Both the position numbers and the translations under genes were made by a program. The notes beneath the pieces are model-generated. The model had not been told where the DNA came from and ran no database searches. It saw only the letters and a list, made by a program, of their open reading frames with translations. Positions 22,495-33,237 of a DNA stretch of 64,000 nucleotides are shown here, one piece after another. This DNA comes from Adiantum capillus-veneris (taxonomy: Eukaryota > Streptophyta > Polypodiopsida > Polypodiales > Pteridaceae): positions 89,445,529 to 89,509,528 of the forward strand of contig CM043959.1 of NCBI GenBank assembly GCA_014529385.2, read 5' to 3'. The stretch's first letter is position 1. Each line of letters starts with the position of its first letter.

Positions 22495-23038
22495 TGTCAC
22501 AAAGTGATGACGTGGCGGACAGCAAAAACCCTAAAATTCCTGCAAACCCTAATTTTTGCCAAAAACCCTAAATTCCGGAAATCGCGGAGGCGGATTATTT
22601 TTTTAAAAAAAAATTTTTTTTTTTTTTTTTTGGAAAATGATGAGCGACGCGAATTTTGCTTTTGCTTTTTTTTCATAAAAAAAAAAGAGAAAAGACTCTC
22701 TAAGAGAGAGAGAGAACTGATGCTTTTGATTTTAAAAGCTTTTGGGGCTCTGCTTTTGGGCATCCCTTGTAACCTTTAAATTAGTGGTGAGGGCCTCACT
22801 TCTCAGAGCATCTGGACGCAGAGTCTGAGAGTGAAACCCTAACCGCTCTCTTGTACTTTGATGATTGATTAATACAAAAAGAAATACCGAAAGGGGCGCC
22901 AGTCTTTGGGGCCAATATCTCTAGGCACGGAACTCCGCCGCGCCAGTGCAAATCTATTGTGATCTGTGAATTGTTTTGAAGTGGTTATTTGGTGCTGTCG
23001 CGGTTGATTCTTGACTTGGAGTGTCCAAGTTTGTTACA
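22495..23038 (+). repeat. 3' LTR of element D
   Basis: The LTR is 544 bp and nearly identical to the 5' copy. It lacks a 19-base stretch holding one telo-box, so four telo-boxes remain. Confidence 0.9.
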
Positions 23039-23400
23039 CCAACGCCAGCAAGAGAAGACTCTGCCGCCAGAAGACGCGAGAGATCGCAAGACTACGAAGC
23101 ACGGAAGTCGCTTTTCTCGCGCAAGAGCGACAGGTACCTATTGTGGATTCGCCATACAAATTGTTGTCGTGTGTTTGCGTGTGTTTGCAGGTACTTCATC
23201 GCGAAGGAGAAGCGAGAAGGCTTCGGCCTACGCTTGGGAATTCCGGAAACGGAATTCGGAAATTGTCTGCGGAGTCTCAACTCCGAGTACAGACGGAAAA
23301 AGGATTGAGAGCTTGTCTCTCGGATTTCCCTTACGGGAAGGAACGACCATCGAGTCAGAGATTTAGAACGGAGGGGTTTTCTCCGGTTCTTGTGCTTGTA
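23039..23400 (+). repeat. 3' LTR of element C, second part
   Basis: It begins with the right target duplication of element D (CCAAC), then continues the C LTR (GCCAGCAAGAGAAG...) to CTTGTGCTTGTA, matching 13052-13408. Confidence 0.75.
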
Positions 23401-23742
<342 letters not shown>

Positions 23743-24237
23743 TTGAAAAGGGGGGATGTCATGTGCACATCTAACCCTATGTGCATGTCGACAAGTTGTA
23801 CCTACTGCTAGGGTTTAGGTAGCCTAGGAAGTGTTCAAGCAGGACGTGCATGTCCAGGCACTTAGAGTAGCTGCATACCCTCTCATTGCACAACCCATAT
23901 CATCAACATTAGTACTCAATACCCAGCATGAGCACTTTTTACCGCATGAACCCGTTTTGGGAAATTGCATACCTCTTATAAGTCATTTATTTAATAAATG
24001 ACTTTTAACCAACAGAATCATGGGATCTCGAGTAGGGCTGCTCGACCCAGCTTTTTTCACCTATATAGGTGACCCAAGGGGCGCCAATAGAAGCAGAAGA
24101 CACAGAGATAAGACTAGGGAGCACAGAGCCAAGCAGTGCCCCGCAGTACCCAGATTCTATGGCTTTTTTCTCGACCAATCCAGTGTTTTAAGCAGCATTT
24201 TAAGCCAACAGCACTTTGTTCACCATCGACATATCGT
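23743..24237 (+). repeat. Polypurine tract and first part of element B 3' LTR
   Basis: TTGAAAAGGGGGGA (23743-23756) precedes TGTCATGTGCACATC, a convincing LTR start. A TATATAGG box lies at about 24061. The LTR is interrupted at 24238 by a solo LTR and resumes at 26558. Confidence 0.55.
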
Positions 24238-25810
24238 TGTCGTGCAGCTCCGCTTCCATGATAAGAAAAAGAGCAGAGAAATGCAAGCTAAGATTCTTTG
24301 AAGCCTACACATTTGCTGAGCAGTGATCAGGGCTTGTTAATAGGCCAAGTTTAATTATTAATGTATGATAGATGTAGCTTAAAAGGGCCAACAGATGCCT
24401 TAATGATGCCAAAAATGATTATGCTTGAAGTGAGCACAGATGAAAGATTATGATCTAAAACTGTAGTGCTTGAAGTGCTCTACCGGCCTGTCTTTACGGC
24501 TCGTCGATTGAGCTATGGTGAAGAAGTTAAGGCAGTTTAAAGTTCAAGTCGATTGCAGATCCGTACCGGATTGGGCAACTGCAGCTGAGGTGAAAGAGAT
24601 GAAATGAATGCACGGGCCTGGGCCCTGAAGTGCTCACTTTGTGGAGCGCGTCGGTCTTTTCAGATCAAGGATTGGAGTTACGGTTGCCAAGTTATGGGCC
24701 ATTAAAGATTCTCCGGGGGCTGGTTCCGTGCCAGTCTAGTCCGCTCGGCCGGAGAGCCATCTAGGAATTTTTGAGCTTTATTTGGGTTTTAAAATGCGGG
24801 AGTAGTAATAGCTTGATGAGTCTCATGTCCGAGATGCCATTTCATGCAGTGCTTGACCAGCAGTGGTCGTGATTGGCAATGCCCGGCTAGCAAGAATAAA
24901 ACTCTGACACTTTTATCGGATGTGATGGGAAGGCCTTATTTCAATGCAATCACTCATACTTGTATCTAGCAGGCTAGTGGCACTGTTCGAGGCCATTTAC
25001 AGGCACAAAAATTCATGGTAATATTACTAGCTAGGGGATGTTGGAAATGATGATGTTATGCTATGCATTGCATTGGTCGGCATTCGTGCCAAATGTTATG
25101 CCCTTACAATGATTACGGCCGCCCAATGGAGAAGCTTGGCAAGCCTCGGCCGGTAGGTATGCAATATGTTGCTCTTCAAATGGTGCCCAATAAGACCGAC
25201 CGCCCAATAAAACTGGTCGCCCAATTAAGGGGCATGGCCAATGGCCACTCAATTAAATTAGTGGAATGTGAAAGAAAGGAGGAAAAACAAAGGCGATGGC
25301 GTTCAACAGCGAGGACGGGAGCTACGCAGGGAAAAAATGGCACGCAGTGGCCTGCACGGGCCTCGGATGGAGATGAGCATGAAGCGGAGTTTGCTCTCCG
25401 TGCTCTGGCGCCCCTTTTCGGTAGTGCTCACGTGCCGAACAGGGCACTTCGACAGTCGGTTTGCCACATCACTGGAGTTAGTTCCTGCGCCACGTCAGTG
25501 ACGCCCGGCGCCACTGCTTAGAGGAAGGGCACGCTATTATTGGGGGGAGGGCGGCCTCTTTTGCATGAGTGTTGGCAAGAAAACGAGGAGAAGAGCTTGA
25601 GGCAAGCAATTAGGGAAGCAAAACGTGAAGGCGAGGGAGCTCAAGGAGAGCTTAACAAAGGAGAAGAAGAGGAGGCAAAGCTCTCCCTCTCGAGCTTGAA
25701 CAAAGCAAGGGTAGCCAAGGCGAGGTTTCTCTCTCTCGATCTCCAATCAAAGCAAGGAGTTCTCTCTCTCTCTCGGCCATGGCGACATAGGGGAGCCAGG
25801 AGGGTTAATT

Positions 25811-25897
<87 letters not shown>

Positions 25898-26557
25898 TAA
25901 GCAAAAGGACTTGTTCTCGTGCACAAGCAAGAAGACTCTTCTCTCTCTTGCTCTCGACATTCAACTAAGAAGAGAAAATCTAACGAGTGAAAGGTTTCGA
26001 GCAGAAGAAGGTAATCAAGAAAGGAAGATTGAAGTAGCTTGGAAAGGGAGTCGGAGCTTGAAGGTAATAAAAAATCAAGTTGATTACAGGAGAAGTTGAG
26101 GTCGTGAACGACAGATAAGGCACTGCAAAGCGCACAAAGCAGGAAGTTGCAGGATAACTTGTAATAATTGAGGCTTGATGATTGAGGCAGTGAACTAACT
26201 TGAAGCTTGCAGAATCTAATGGAACTTGAAGCAGATAAAGCGACAAGAGATAATTTCCATCACCGTCATCCATTAAAGATTGAATTAGCGTTTTGTTAAG
26301 TCCGGTGTCGTTAACGGCCCGGATAATCCTATAAATGGGAGCTTAAACTCCTAGTTAGCAACTGATCCAAGTGACGGTGCTGTTAACAGCCCGCCTTGGC
26401 TAAGGACTAAGTTGTGCTCAAAAGTAATATTCAATTAATTGATGATTGCGGTGATTGCCAGAGTTATCAGTTGTTCTTGTTCTCTCTTTTTCACACCTCC
26501 CAATGCCAGAGGCTCGGCGCCTACCCGGCTCACGTAGCGAACACATATCCCCCGACA
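24238..26557 (+). mobile_element. 2.3-kb solo LTR (same family as element L)
   Basis: These 2,320 bp start TGTCGTGCAGC and end ATATCCCCCGACA. They are homologous over their whole length, in inverted orientation, to the 2,324-bp LTR of element L at 59655-61978. No PBS follows and no polypurine tract precedes, so it is a solo LTR. The flanks are ATCGT on the left and ACCGT on the right if the final A is shared, a duplication with one change. It holds an 80-bp TC run (25815-25894) and a TATAAATGGG box near 26330. Open frames here are low-complexity artefacts. Confidence 0.75.
25815..25894. repeat. (TC)40 microsatellite
   Basis: An uninterrupted TC run of 80 bp inside the solo LTR. The sister LTR of element L lacks it, so it expanded after the copies separated. 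Confidence 0.9.
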
Positions 26558-27125
26558 CCGTCGCAGTACCTCATCAAATCAGCCTCGTCTCGCCGCGGTC
26601 AGTCCTCTCATCGCAACAAGATCAGTGTTTTCAGTTTTCAATCCACAGTTCAGGCAGCGTTTTTCAATTTCCAACCATCATCGATGACAGATCAGTCCAT
26701 TAGCCTCGCCGCACGATCCCAATCCCATCAGCATCCCTAGCATTTTCATATTTCAGCCTTAGCCTCGACCTGGTCGCCGACATCATCGTCGTCATCATTG
26801 TCGTCGTCGACATCGTCGTCGTAAAGTACCACAACATTTAGAACCATTGTGCCAGACTTGTGCAATCTAAAGTAAATACCTCTCTAGCAATAGAGAGGGA
26901 GGTCCTTGGAGGGGGGTTTAGGACCCCATCTGGTGTCGTCTCTTCTCTCTCTCTCTCTAGCACTCACCACTATTCACTCACATTTTTCCACTCTTGTTTT
27001 GGTCGTTGCACATTCTCTCTCTAAGTAAGGAAGGCTCTCCCTTCTTTCAAGTAAAAGGAACCTTGAGCACCCATTGATCACTCATTTCGAGCTTACATCG
27101 TCATTCACTTCCGCTACACATTACA
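26558..27125 (+). repeat. Second part of element B 3' LTR
   Basis: It carries a GTC/ATC trinucleotide-rich block (26770-26823) and a CT tract. It ends in the 148-bp tail homologous to 8357-8505, terminating CATTACA. CAAAA (27126-27130) follows. Confidence 0.55.
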
Positions 27126-27130
27126 CAAAA

Positions 27131-27406
27131 CTTCCGGTACTAATCCTCTCGCTCCACTGCTTCCGCACGCTCTAGTCGACGAGCCTCCAATGCCTCCCCA
27201 CACTCTAGGCGACGTGCCTCCTCTGCGTCGGCACGCTCTTGTCGGCGTGCTTCGCCTTGCCGCATCATCATCCACATCATAGAATCCATGGGATTTGGTG
27301 GCAAAGAGGGAGGGGTAAGGGAAGGGCTCATTGGAGGATCCGTAGGTGGAACTTGTTCACCTTCTTGATTGGTGGAAGTCTTCACACCGCTACGAGTCTT
27401 GACCAT
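27131..27406 (-). pseudogene. Element F gag N-terminus, truncated
   Basis: Translation from the Met at 27406 gives MVKTRSGVKTSTN, a Pro-rich stretch, then an Arg/Glu coiled-coil repeat (EARRxERADAEEARRLE) that parallels the gag N-terminus of element B. The product stops at the junction with element B, so no capsid core remains. Confidence 0.55.
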
Positions 27407-27676
27407 GCAAGAATTTCAGCTCTTGGTTCAAGGGCGGTCGCAGACTAATCTTTGGGAGACTATCTACCCCCTCATCGCGACACACCCCGTATGCAACACC
27501 CAATATATGATTAGTTGCTATTTTCCAACGCTCAAGGCACACGGCTCTACACGCAATGGCAGGCCTACAGTTCCAAGAAAGGGAGGAGTTTACACCAAAG
27601 GGCTACCAATACAGCCAAAAACACAAGAGAAAAAAGAACTTTTTGGGGATTACCATATTAGTGCAAAATCTTCAAA

Positions 27677-27688
27677 GCTTTAATACCA
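27677..27688 (-). other. Decayed tRNA-iMet primer-binding site of element F
   Basis: The minus strand reads TGGTATTAAAGC, two transitions away from TGGTATCAGAGC, directly behind the LTR. Confidence 0.55.
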
Positions 27689-27689
27689 A

Positions 27690-28868
27690 TATCAGGGAAT
27701 TGAATATGGTGAAGATCTAGGTTTTACACTTCCACAAAACCTTTACTTCCATTCCTTGCGTTAGTAATTCCTTTTAGCTTGAGTGATGGTGCCTTTTACT
27801 TTTCCCAGAGGAAAGGGAATGAGAGTGTGGTAGAGATGTATAGAGGGAGAGGAAAGAGAGAGAAGAGGAGAATGACACCCGATCCCAACCAGCCCTCTCG
27901 AGGGCCCCCCACACCGTTGCCGATGTGGTATTTGCTTTAGATTGCATAAATGGAAAGTACACACATGAAATACCTCAAGTGCACACTCTACTGACGCGAA
28001 TGATGACTGTCGCCACAGTAACTCCTCAAGACGAGCAAATTTCTCTCTAGATTTTGAAAGTTGTTTTCTCTCCTGGCAAATTCTCTCCTGGATTTCATCT
28101 CTGATTTTGGTAGATTCTCAAAACAAGAGTGATTCTCTCACCAAATTTCGTCTCGTATACCCCTTCATCATTTCCTTCTTTGCCTCACCTCCTTATAAGT
28201 ATCAGGTGATGGGCACCACGTGCCAACAAGAAAGACAAGCAAAACAACTTTAAGCACTTCAAATAACAACTGAACTGAAAAAGATGCACGACACGAGATG
28301 GGGAGTGGCGGAGTTCCACTTTGAGAGAGCATTGGCCCCAACCTTGGCGCCCCTTTCGGCAGTTCTTTATATTGCTTGAACAAGGTACACCGTCGGTACT
28401 CCAATCCCTACACCTCCACGGGGAAGCATGCCAAAGATTGAGCCCTCTGCACATATTTAAAGGCCCTTTGCCTATGAAAAGCATCTGACCTCAAAATCAC
28501 TAGCGCCAAAAGCTGCCAAGTTTCACGGAAATCCGTACAGCTTCCACGTAAGCCCTGCCAACGCAAAATGCGAGACTGTCGTACAATCCCGCCACGTCAT
28601 AAGTTCTCCACGCAATTCTTGGTGTGTGTGTGTGTGTGTGTGTGTGTGTGGAGGTCTTGCTTTATTTAATCTCTTTAGGTCACTTGGGCCCCATCAACCG
28701 TAAGTTGGTGGCAACTAGCCACTCGATCAAACATCTTCTGTTGCTTCTTCTTCTTCTACTCCTACTGCTTCTTCTACTACTGCTGCTTCTTAGGGTTTAG
28801 GCCCCTCGGTCGAGATCTGCAGGTTGGCTCCGTTCTTTGGTGGCTTGACACGTCAATAGTTTGTGGCA
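27690..28868 (-). repeat. LTR of element F
   Basis: On the minus strand it begins TGCCACAAACTATTG behind a purine tract and ends next to the PBS. A TTTAAATA box lies near 28455. A (GT)14 run lies at 28622-28650. Short open frames in it are not genes. Confidence 0.6.
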
Positions 28869-28966
28869 TTCCCCCTTCTTGAAAGAAAGTAATCGTCCTT
28901 GATTACAACATATCTATAAAACAACTCAAGTTAGCTCAAAAATTTCCGAGGGACAATCAGTTTCCT

Positions 28967-29170
28967 CATTCCAGATTGGAGCGCTTGACATCCTGGGTCG
29001 TTGTCTTCCCAGAAAAATCTCAATAAAGAGTCTCATTCCACATTGGAGCTCTTGATATCCTGGGTCGTTGGCTTCCCTAAAAAATCTCATCCAATAAGGA
29101 GTCTCTTTCCAGATTGGAGCTCTTAATATCCTGGGTCGTTGGCTTACCAGAAAATCTCATCCAATTTGGA
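28967..29170 (-). repeat. Three tandem copies of a 67-71-bp unit
   Basis: Units at 28967, 29034 and 29105 each carry CCAGATTGGAGC and CCTGGGTCGTTG and end with AAATCTCA and GAGTCT. They lie in the 3' internal region of the gypsy element that abuts the F LTR. Confidence 0.7.
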
Positions 29171-29259
29171 ATATTCAATGGTTGGCACATCACAATGCAA
29201 CACAAATGCTCGCATATGCATGTTACAAGACATAGAAACATAAATCCACCGATGAACAC

Positions 29260-29560
29260 TCCCCTCGCAAATAACCATCTTGGTCCGGGCCATGAGCTAT
29301 TGAACAACTCCCTCATCACTCCTTCCAAAAATAACCTAAAAAGGTCCGCGCCATGAGATATAGAGGCCTTTTACAACCAAACGCCCCATAGACCATAGCA
29401 TGCGTCGTTTGGAGGTGCTGAGATAACCACTGCTCAGACTTCTTAATACTCCTCCCGTAAATAACCACAAGAGTCCAGGCCATGAGTAAAACCAACACTT
29501 TTCAAAATTCAATACTCCCCTTGCAAAAAACCACAAGGGTCCGGGCCATGAGTATGCAAG
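29260..29560 (-). repeat. Four copies of an about 40-bp motif
   Basis: Copies near 29268, 29320, 29452 and 29514 share AAATAACCACAAG and GTCCGGGCCATGAG. On the minus strand they read SWPGPLWFFARGV-like peptides, with a purine-rich AAGGGGAG in the last copy, resembling multiplied polypurine-tract regions. Confidence 0.6.
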
Positions 29561-29818
29561 CATTCTCAAACATTATTTCCCAATACTCCTACGGAGAATA
29601 AAATCACCAATCATTAAACCAGTATTAAAACCAGAGTCAAACAATTCAAATCGGCACCAAGTCAAGTTTACAACAAATACAATCCAATTCAAACAAACTC
29701 CAAACAGGATGACCAAACAAGTTCTCAAACAGATTCAAAAAACTAAAAGCATTCTCGACATCAGTCGAGCTCAGAAGTCGACAAGGCTTCCATCCTGAAA
29801 CCTGCACCAAAATTAGGG

Positions 29819-32169
29819 TTAGATTTCTTCCATAAGGTTGTAGCTGACCGCAGCATGGTCCATAAGCTCTTGAATAGTTGAAACATGCCTCGACAAACAG
29901 TGTTCCTGCGGCGGTGATGGTAGCCCCAAGATATACCGATCACACTAGACCTCCAAGGTTATTAGCTCGAGAAGAGATACCTATTGTGAGATGTCCAAAA
30001 ATTTCAAGTTGTAATCTACTAGGGTTTCCGTGACAAGCCTTTCAAGTTTCAAGATACCCCACTCTGTCAGAAGCTACTTTCCCAAGAAAAATGTTTGAAG
30101 GCATATAACTTCGCGCAAAAAAATTTCTTGAAAGCTTGCCAAGTCCCTGGAGTGTGCGGCTTGGTAGCTATACATTTTCACCACTTTATGGCACTGCCTC
30201 TGAGAAAAGCGGCAGGTCGAAAAAAAGGTTCAATAAGTCTCCTCAGACTCCCTAAATTGCTTGTTCTTGCAAGGGATGCACCACTGGCAACCAAGGAAAC
30301 CTCTTCACCAAGAGACCTCATGGGAAGGAGGATGAGTTTGAAGGAAAGGAGGGAGGTAAACAATATAACTACCAACTCCATCAGCATGGTAATGACTAAA
30401 TGTAGCATGGTAATGACTAAATGCTACTGACAACATCAATGGCCCTTGATAAGTGCAAAATTAGGTATCATTATACGCTCCCTACACAATCCATCGCTTA
30501 CACACGAATGCCTACACAAAGATAACTTCACCCCTTTAGAAATTTAGGCAATATTACCTCGTAGCTATGTGATTTCTTGAACCCTTTTAGATATTACCTT
30601 TACTGATGTCAGAGAACAACAAACATATATTTTGATCAAACCGACTACTCAATAGAGTTCCACTGTATAATCCCACAATTTATTTTCCTTGGCAAGACAC
30701 TCCAAACAGCAATAACAATTAAAATTTGCCAACATAGCACACGAAAAAATCTGGTTACTTTGACATTACCTCAATTTTTCTTTGCACTTTGGCCTCTCCT
30801 TGAGCTTCTATGCTATCCAACTTCAACAACTCTCTCATCAACAACTCCGACAATGTGCTGAAACATTTCTCTTCAACTTTTTTCCCACTATTCACACTTG
30901 TTTCCAAGGAAAGAATCTGAAAATTCAAATCAATTGCTCCTTCAGACCAACATACATACATATAACATCTGTATGTGTGAGTGTGAATGTCCACACGAGC
31001 GCCCACACAGTGCGTGGAATATTGATGCCCATAATGCACATGTGCACACTAAGAAACCTACCAAGCAAACACTACTTGCCTAAAAGAGCATAGCACATTG
31101 AAGCAAAGCAATGATGCTTTAAGAACCAAGATATAAAAACCATTATAGCTCACACACCACTTAAAATCATGACGGCCTTATTTTCAAAGCTAAAAAGCTA
31201 AGGCCTTTGCCACTGGCAGGCCAAAAACTAACCTGTCCCCTAAGCTTGTCTACTTCATCACGTACAAGCGCAACAGCTTGGCAAGCTTTTGCCAGAAACT
31301 AACCTGTCCAGTAAGCCTGTCTACTTCATCACGTACAAGCGCAACAGCTTGGCAAGCTTTTGCCACGTTCTCATTTTGCCTCAACTCCTCCCACTTCTTC
31401 GCCTTGCTTGCTGGATCCTCCACGAGACTAATCTTTGACATATCAGAAACACCAGCTATATGGAGAAAATCGGCATCTTCTCTCTCCTTGCCTCTAAAAA
31501 GCAACCGTTGCTCTTGTGGTTGCAAACCAGTTAATGGTGCTAATACCCATTTCAACTCACCTGTAGTAAGATAAAGTGTGTGAATGAAATCCCAAAACAT
31601 TTGCTGAGACTCATATCAAGACTTAACATTTTTTCAAAGGTAGGTCCTGTGTTTCTTTCAATTACAACAACATAATTAAAAAAAAAATAGAACTACCACG
31701 TGAGAGTCAAAAGTATAGCCAATAGGTTGCACACTTGTCGGCCATGACAACCACAATATCCAGCAAAGAACTCAAATTTTGAATCTTTCAAAAACCCCTG
31801 CTTTGGTTTAACCCAAATCAATAATAGTTACACATTGATTTGCCACTTGATGGAGTCCATTTCATGCGATATGGGACCCTTTTGCATGAATCCACCTTGT
31901 GCCATCAAGTAATCCTTGGTTTCCTAGAGAAAAATAAAAATTCCCAAAGACTTACCAAATGTAGCTTCCGAGGGTATAGTGACGTCATGTTGACGTTGAC
32001 CGTACGAGACCTTAAGCTTGAGGAGTGGCCCTGACGAGGGCGATGGATCAGATGATGGGTCCCTTCGCTGGACAAGCATACCTCCTGGCCTGAGCTCCCA
32101 ATCCAAGGCATCAGGTGCCAACGGTGCTGAGCCGTGACTCTGCAGTCTACTTCCTGCTTTCCTGTTCAT
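29819..32169 (-). CDS. BAG-family molecular chaperone regulator (plant BAG1-4 type), four exons
   Basis: Exons on the minus strand: 32169-31956, 31560-31304, 30916-30770 and 29905-29819, with GT-AG borders (donors GTAAGT, GTTAGT, GTAATG; acceptors ACAG, TCAG, GCAG). They add to 705 nt, 234 residues. The start MNRKAGSR was chosen because upstream codons are only a GA/GT repeat. The plant signature WELRPGGMLVQRRD is near residue 24. A ubiquitin-like domain follows (residues 48-118, RLLFRGKERED), then the VEDPASKAKKWEELR linker and a BAG domain (ELLMRELLKLDSIEAQGEAKVQRKIE). Plant BAG proteins bind Hsp70/Hsc70 through the BAG domain as nucleotide-exchange factors in stress and cell-death control. 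The last exon (28 residues, HVSTIQELMD) is the least certain. The gene has no stops and is probably functional. Confidence 0.8.
31224..31365. repeat. 71-bp tandem duplication across the exon 2 donor of BAG
   Basis: Units 31224-31294 and 31295-31365 are nearly identical. Each contains the end of exon 2 and a GTTAGT donor. The upper copy is used in the model; the lower copy lies in intron 2. Confidence 0.75.
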
Positions 32170-32184
32170 CTCTTTCCTTCGCTG

Positions 32185-32186
<2 letters not shown>

Positions 32187-32252
<66 letters not shown>
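32187..32252. repeat. (CT)25-(GT)8 microsatellite in the BAG 5' leader
   Basis: The CT run to 32236 is followed by GT. On the coding strand it is a GA-rich 5' UTR element directly upstream of the BAG start codon, a common place for GA repeats in plant promoters. Confidence 0.7.
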
Positions 32253-32255
<3 letters not shown>

Positions 32256-32506
32256 AGAGAGTCGCCCCTCTCTCTCTTCTGAGTTGCACCTCGAGGTGTC
32301 CTCGTGTCTATGCGGTTCGTAAGCCGCCTCCTTTCTCTCGCTGTCTGTGTGTCTCGATCTAAGCTGCTGGGAAGTAGCATTAAAAGTGACCAGTCATCTA
32401 CTTTTTTGCCCAAGTAATCGCATGGGGGTGTGAACATTTAAATTAATATTTACGATGGCCTTCTCTAGGGAAACAAGGCCGCGTAGATGGCAGCACTGCC
32501 TGCTGT

Positions 32507-32549
<43 letters not shown>

Positions 32550-32724
32550 TTGAACGACAACACAGATGAAAGAGATAGATAGTTAGATTGAATTATCGTC
32601 CACGGAGGTCAGATATGACCTATGGGATCAGAAACAAAACATTACAAAAGATTCCTTCTGGTACATATCAGTTAAGGACTGAGGGTCCATCAAGGGTGGA
32701 AAATTGAAGATAAGGTGGAGTGAC
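32253..32724. other. BAG upstream region and (GA)n
   Basis: This probably holds the BAG promoter (minus strand). A GA run lies at 32513-32547. An AT-rich stretch near 32440-32455 could serve as a TATA region. Nothing else is recognised. Confidence 0.4.
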
Positions 32725-33237
32725 CTAAGTTGGGGTAGGTGATGAGGAGGGAGCCGATTTGGGAGTTCGGAACTCTTGGATGATGGCTTTACCTCCTCGA
32801 TAAACTGCCCATTTCCCTGCTATACGCGCTTCTCGCATCTTTTGGAGTTCGGCCTTCTTCTGTTTGAGTTGGGTAGGTGTGAGTTCTTCAGCAAACCAGA
32901 TTTTTGTGTCCTTGAGAAGCCTCGATTGCTCAAGGATCTTCACTCGATCCGCTTTGGTTTTGAAGGTGAGGATTGCATGGTTGGTACGATGCTCGTGAGC
33001 AAGAGTGGTGATTGTTGCTGGATCCCATTGTACCATGTGGGTTGTTCTTTGGATGCGAGCAAAAGACTCGTGGAACTTGGGGTCCCCCTCTCCTTGCCAG
33101 TCGCTTGGAAGTCCGCCAATGCGAACATTGAGAGCGATGTCATCTTGTCGTTGTCGTTCGCCAAAGCCTTTTATAAGCAAGCTATTTTTATTACTAAGCC
33201 TAAAAAATGTGTACAATATTTGATAGGCACACCACAC
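32725..33237 (-). pseudogene. LINE ORF1-like RNA-binding protein fragment
   Basis: The minus-strand frame contains an RRM-like block (NVRIGGLPSDWQ; HAILTFKTKADRVKIL) and the ending KIWFAEELTPTQLKQKK with KWAVYRGGKAII. That ending resembles the C-terminal domain of plant L1-type ORF1 or similar RNA-chaperone ORFs (xDDLTPxQxxxR ... GxKWAxYRxGK). No endonuclease or RT follows. It abuts the copia gag remnant. Identification is from motif memory only. Confidence 0.45.

Larger units (their letters stand above)
16499..23038 (+). mobile_element. Element D: chromovirus (Ty3/gypsy with chromodomain)
   Basis: This is a full-length 6,540-bp element with LTRs of 563 and 544 bp (TGTCACAAAG...TTTGTTACA), an iMet PBS, gag, protease, RT, RNase H, integrase, chromodomain and a polypurine tract. 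The target duplication is CCAGC on the left (16494-16498) and CCAAC on the right (23039-23043), one base changed. The uninterrupted site is visible in the other LTR of C at 13040. The LTRs differ mainly by a 19-base indel and few substitutions, so the insertion is younger than its host element. Stops and deletions make it non-autonomous. Confidence 0.9.
12131..23400 (+). mobile_element. Element C: LARD-like non-coding LTR retrotransposon
   Basis: Two direct repeats of 1,278 bp (12131-13408, and 15578-16498 continued at 23044-23400) flank a 2.15-kb interior without a gag or pol motif. The second repeat follows a purine tract (15564-15577) and begins TGTTGC. The first begins TATTGC, a decayed TG. 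The size and empty interior suit a large retrotransposon derivative (LARD), which must borrow proteins from another element. No standard PBS follows the first LTR, and no target duplication is visible, so the LTR right border may be truncated. Element D sits inside the second LTR. Confidence 0.7.
27126..29580 (-). mobile_element. Element F: minus-strand gypsy element, 5' LTR with adjoining 3' end of a related copy
   Basis: On the minus strand the order is a 3' internal region with short tandem repeats, polypurine tract (28884-28869), LTR (28868-27690), decayed PBS (27688-27677) and start of gag (27406). Gag is cut at 27131 where element B begins. An LTR with both a polypurine tract before it and a PBS behind it suggests two head-to-tail copies sharing one LTR. 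Confidence 0.55.

Noticed and set aside
25540-25968. 142-codon plus-strand frame and 107-codon minus-strand frame
   Set aside because: Both owe their openness to the (TC)40 run, which has no stop codons in any frame, and lie inside a solo LTR.
28967-29170. CRISPR-like direct repeats
   Set aside because: Units are adjacent without unique spacers and the genome is eukaryotic.
30755-31039. Full minus-strand frame including HTHTYRCYMYVCWSEGAI as BAG exon
   Set aside because: Upstream residues are unlike BAG; a TTTTCAG acceptor at 30917 gives the correct phase and family sequence.
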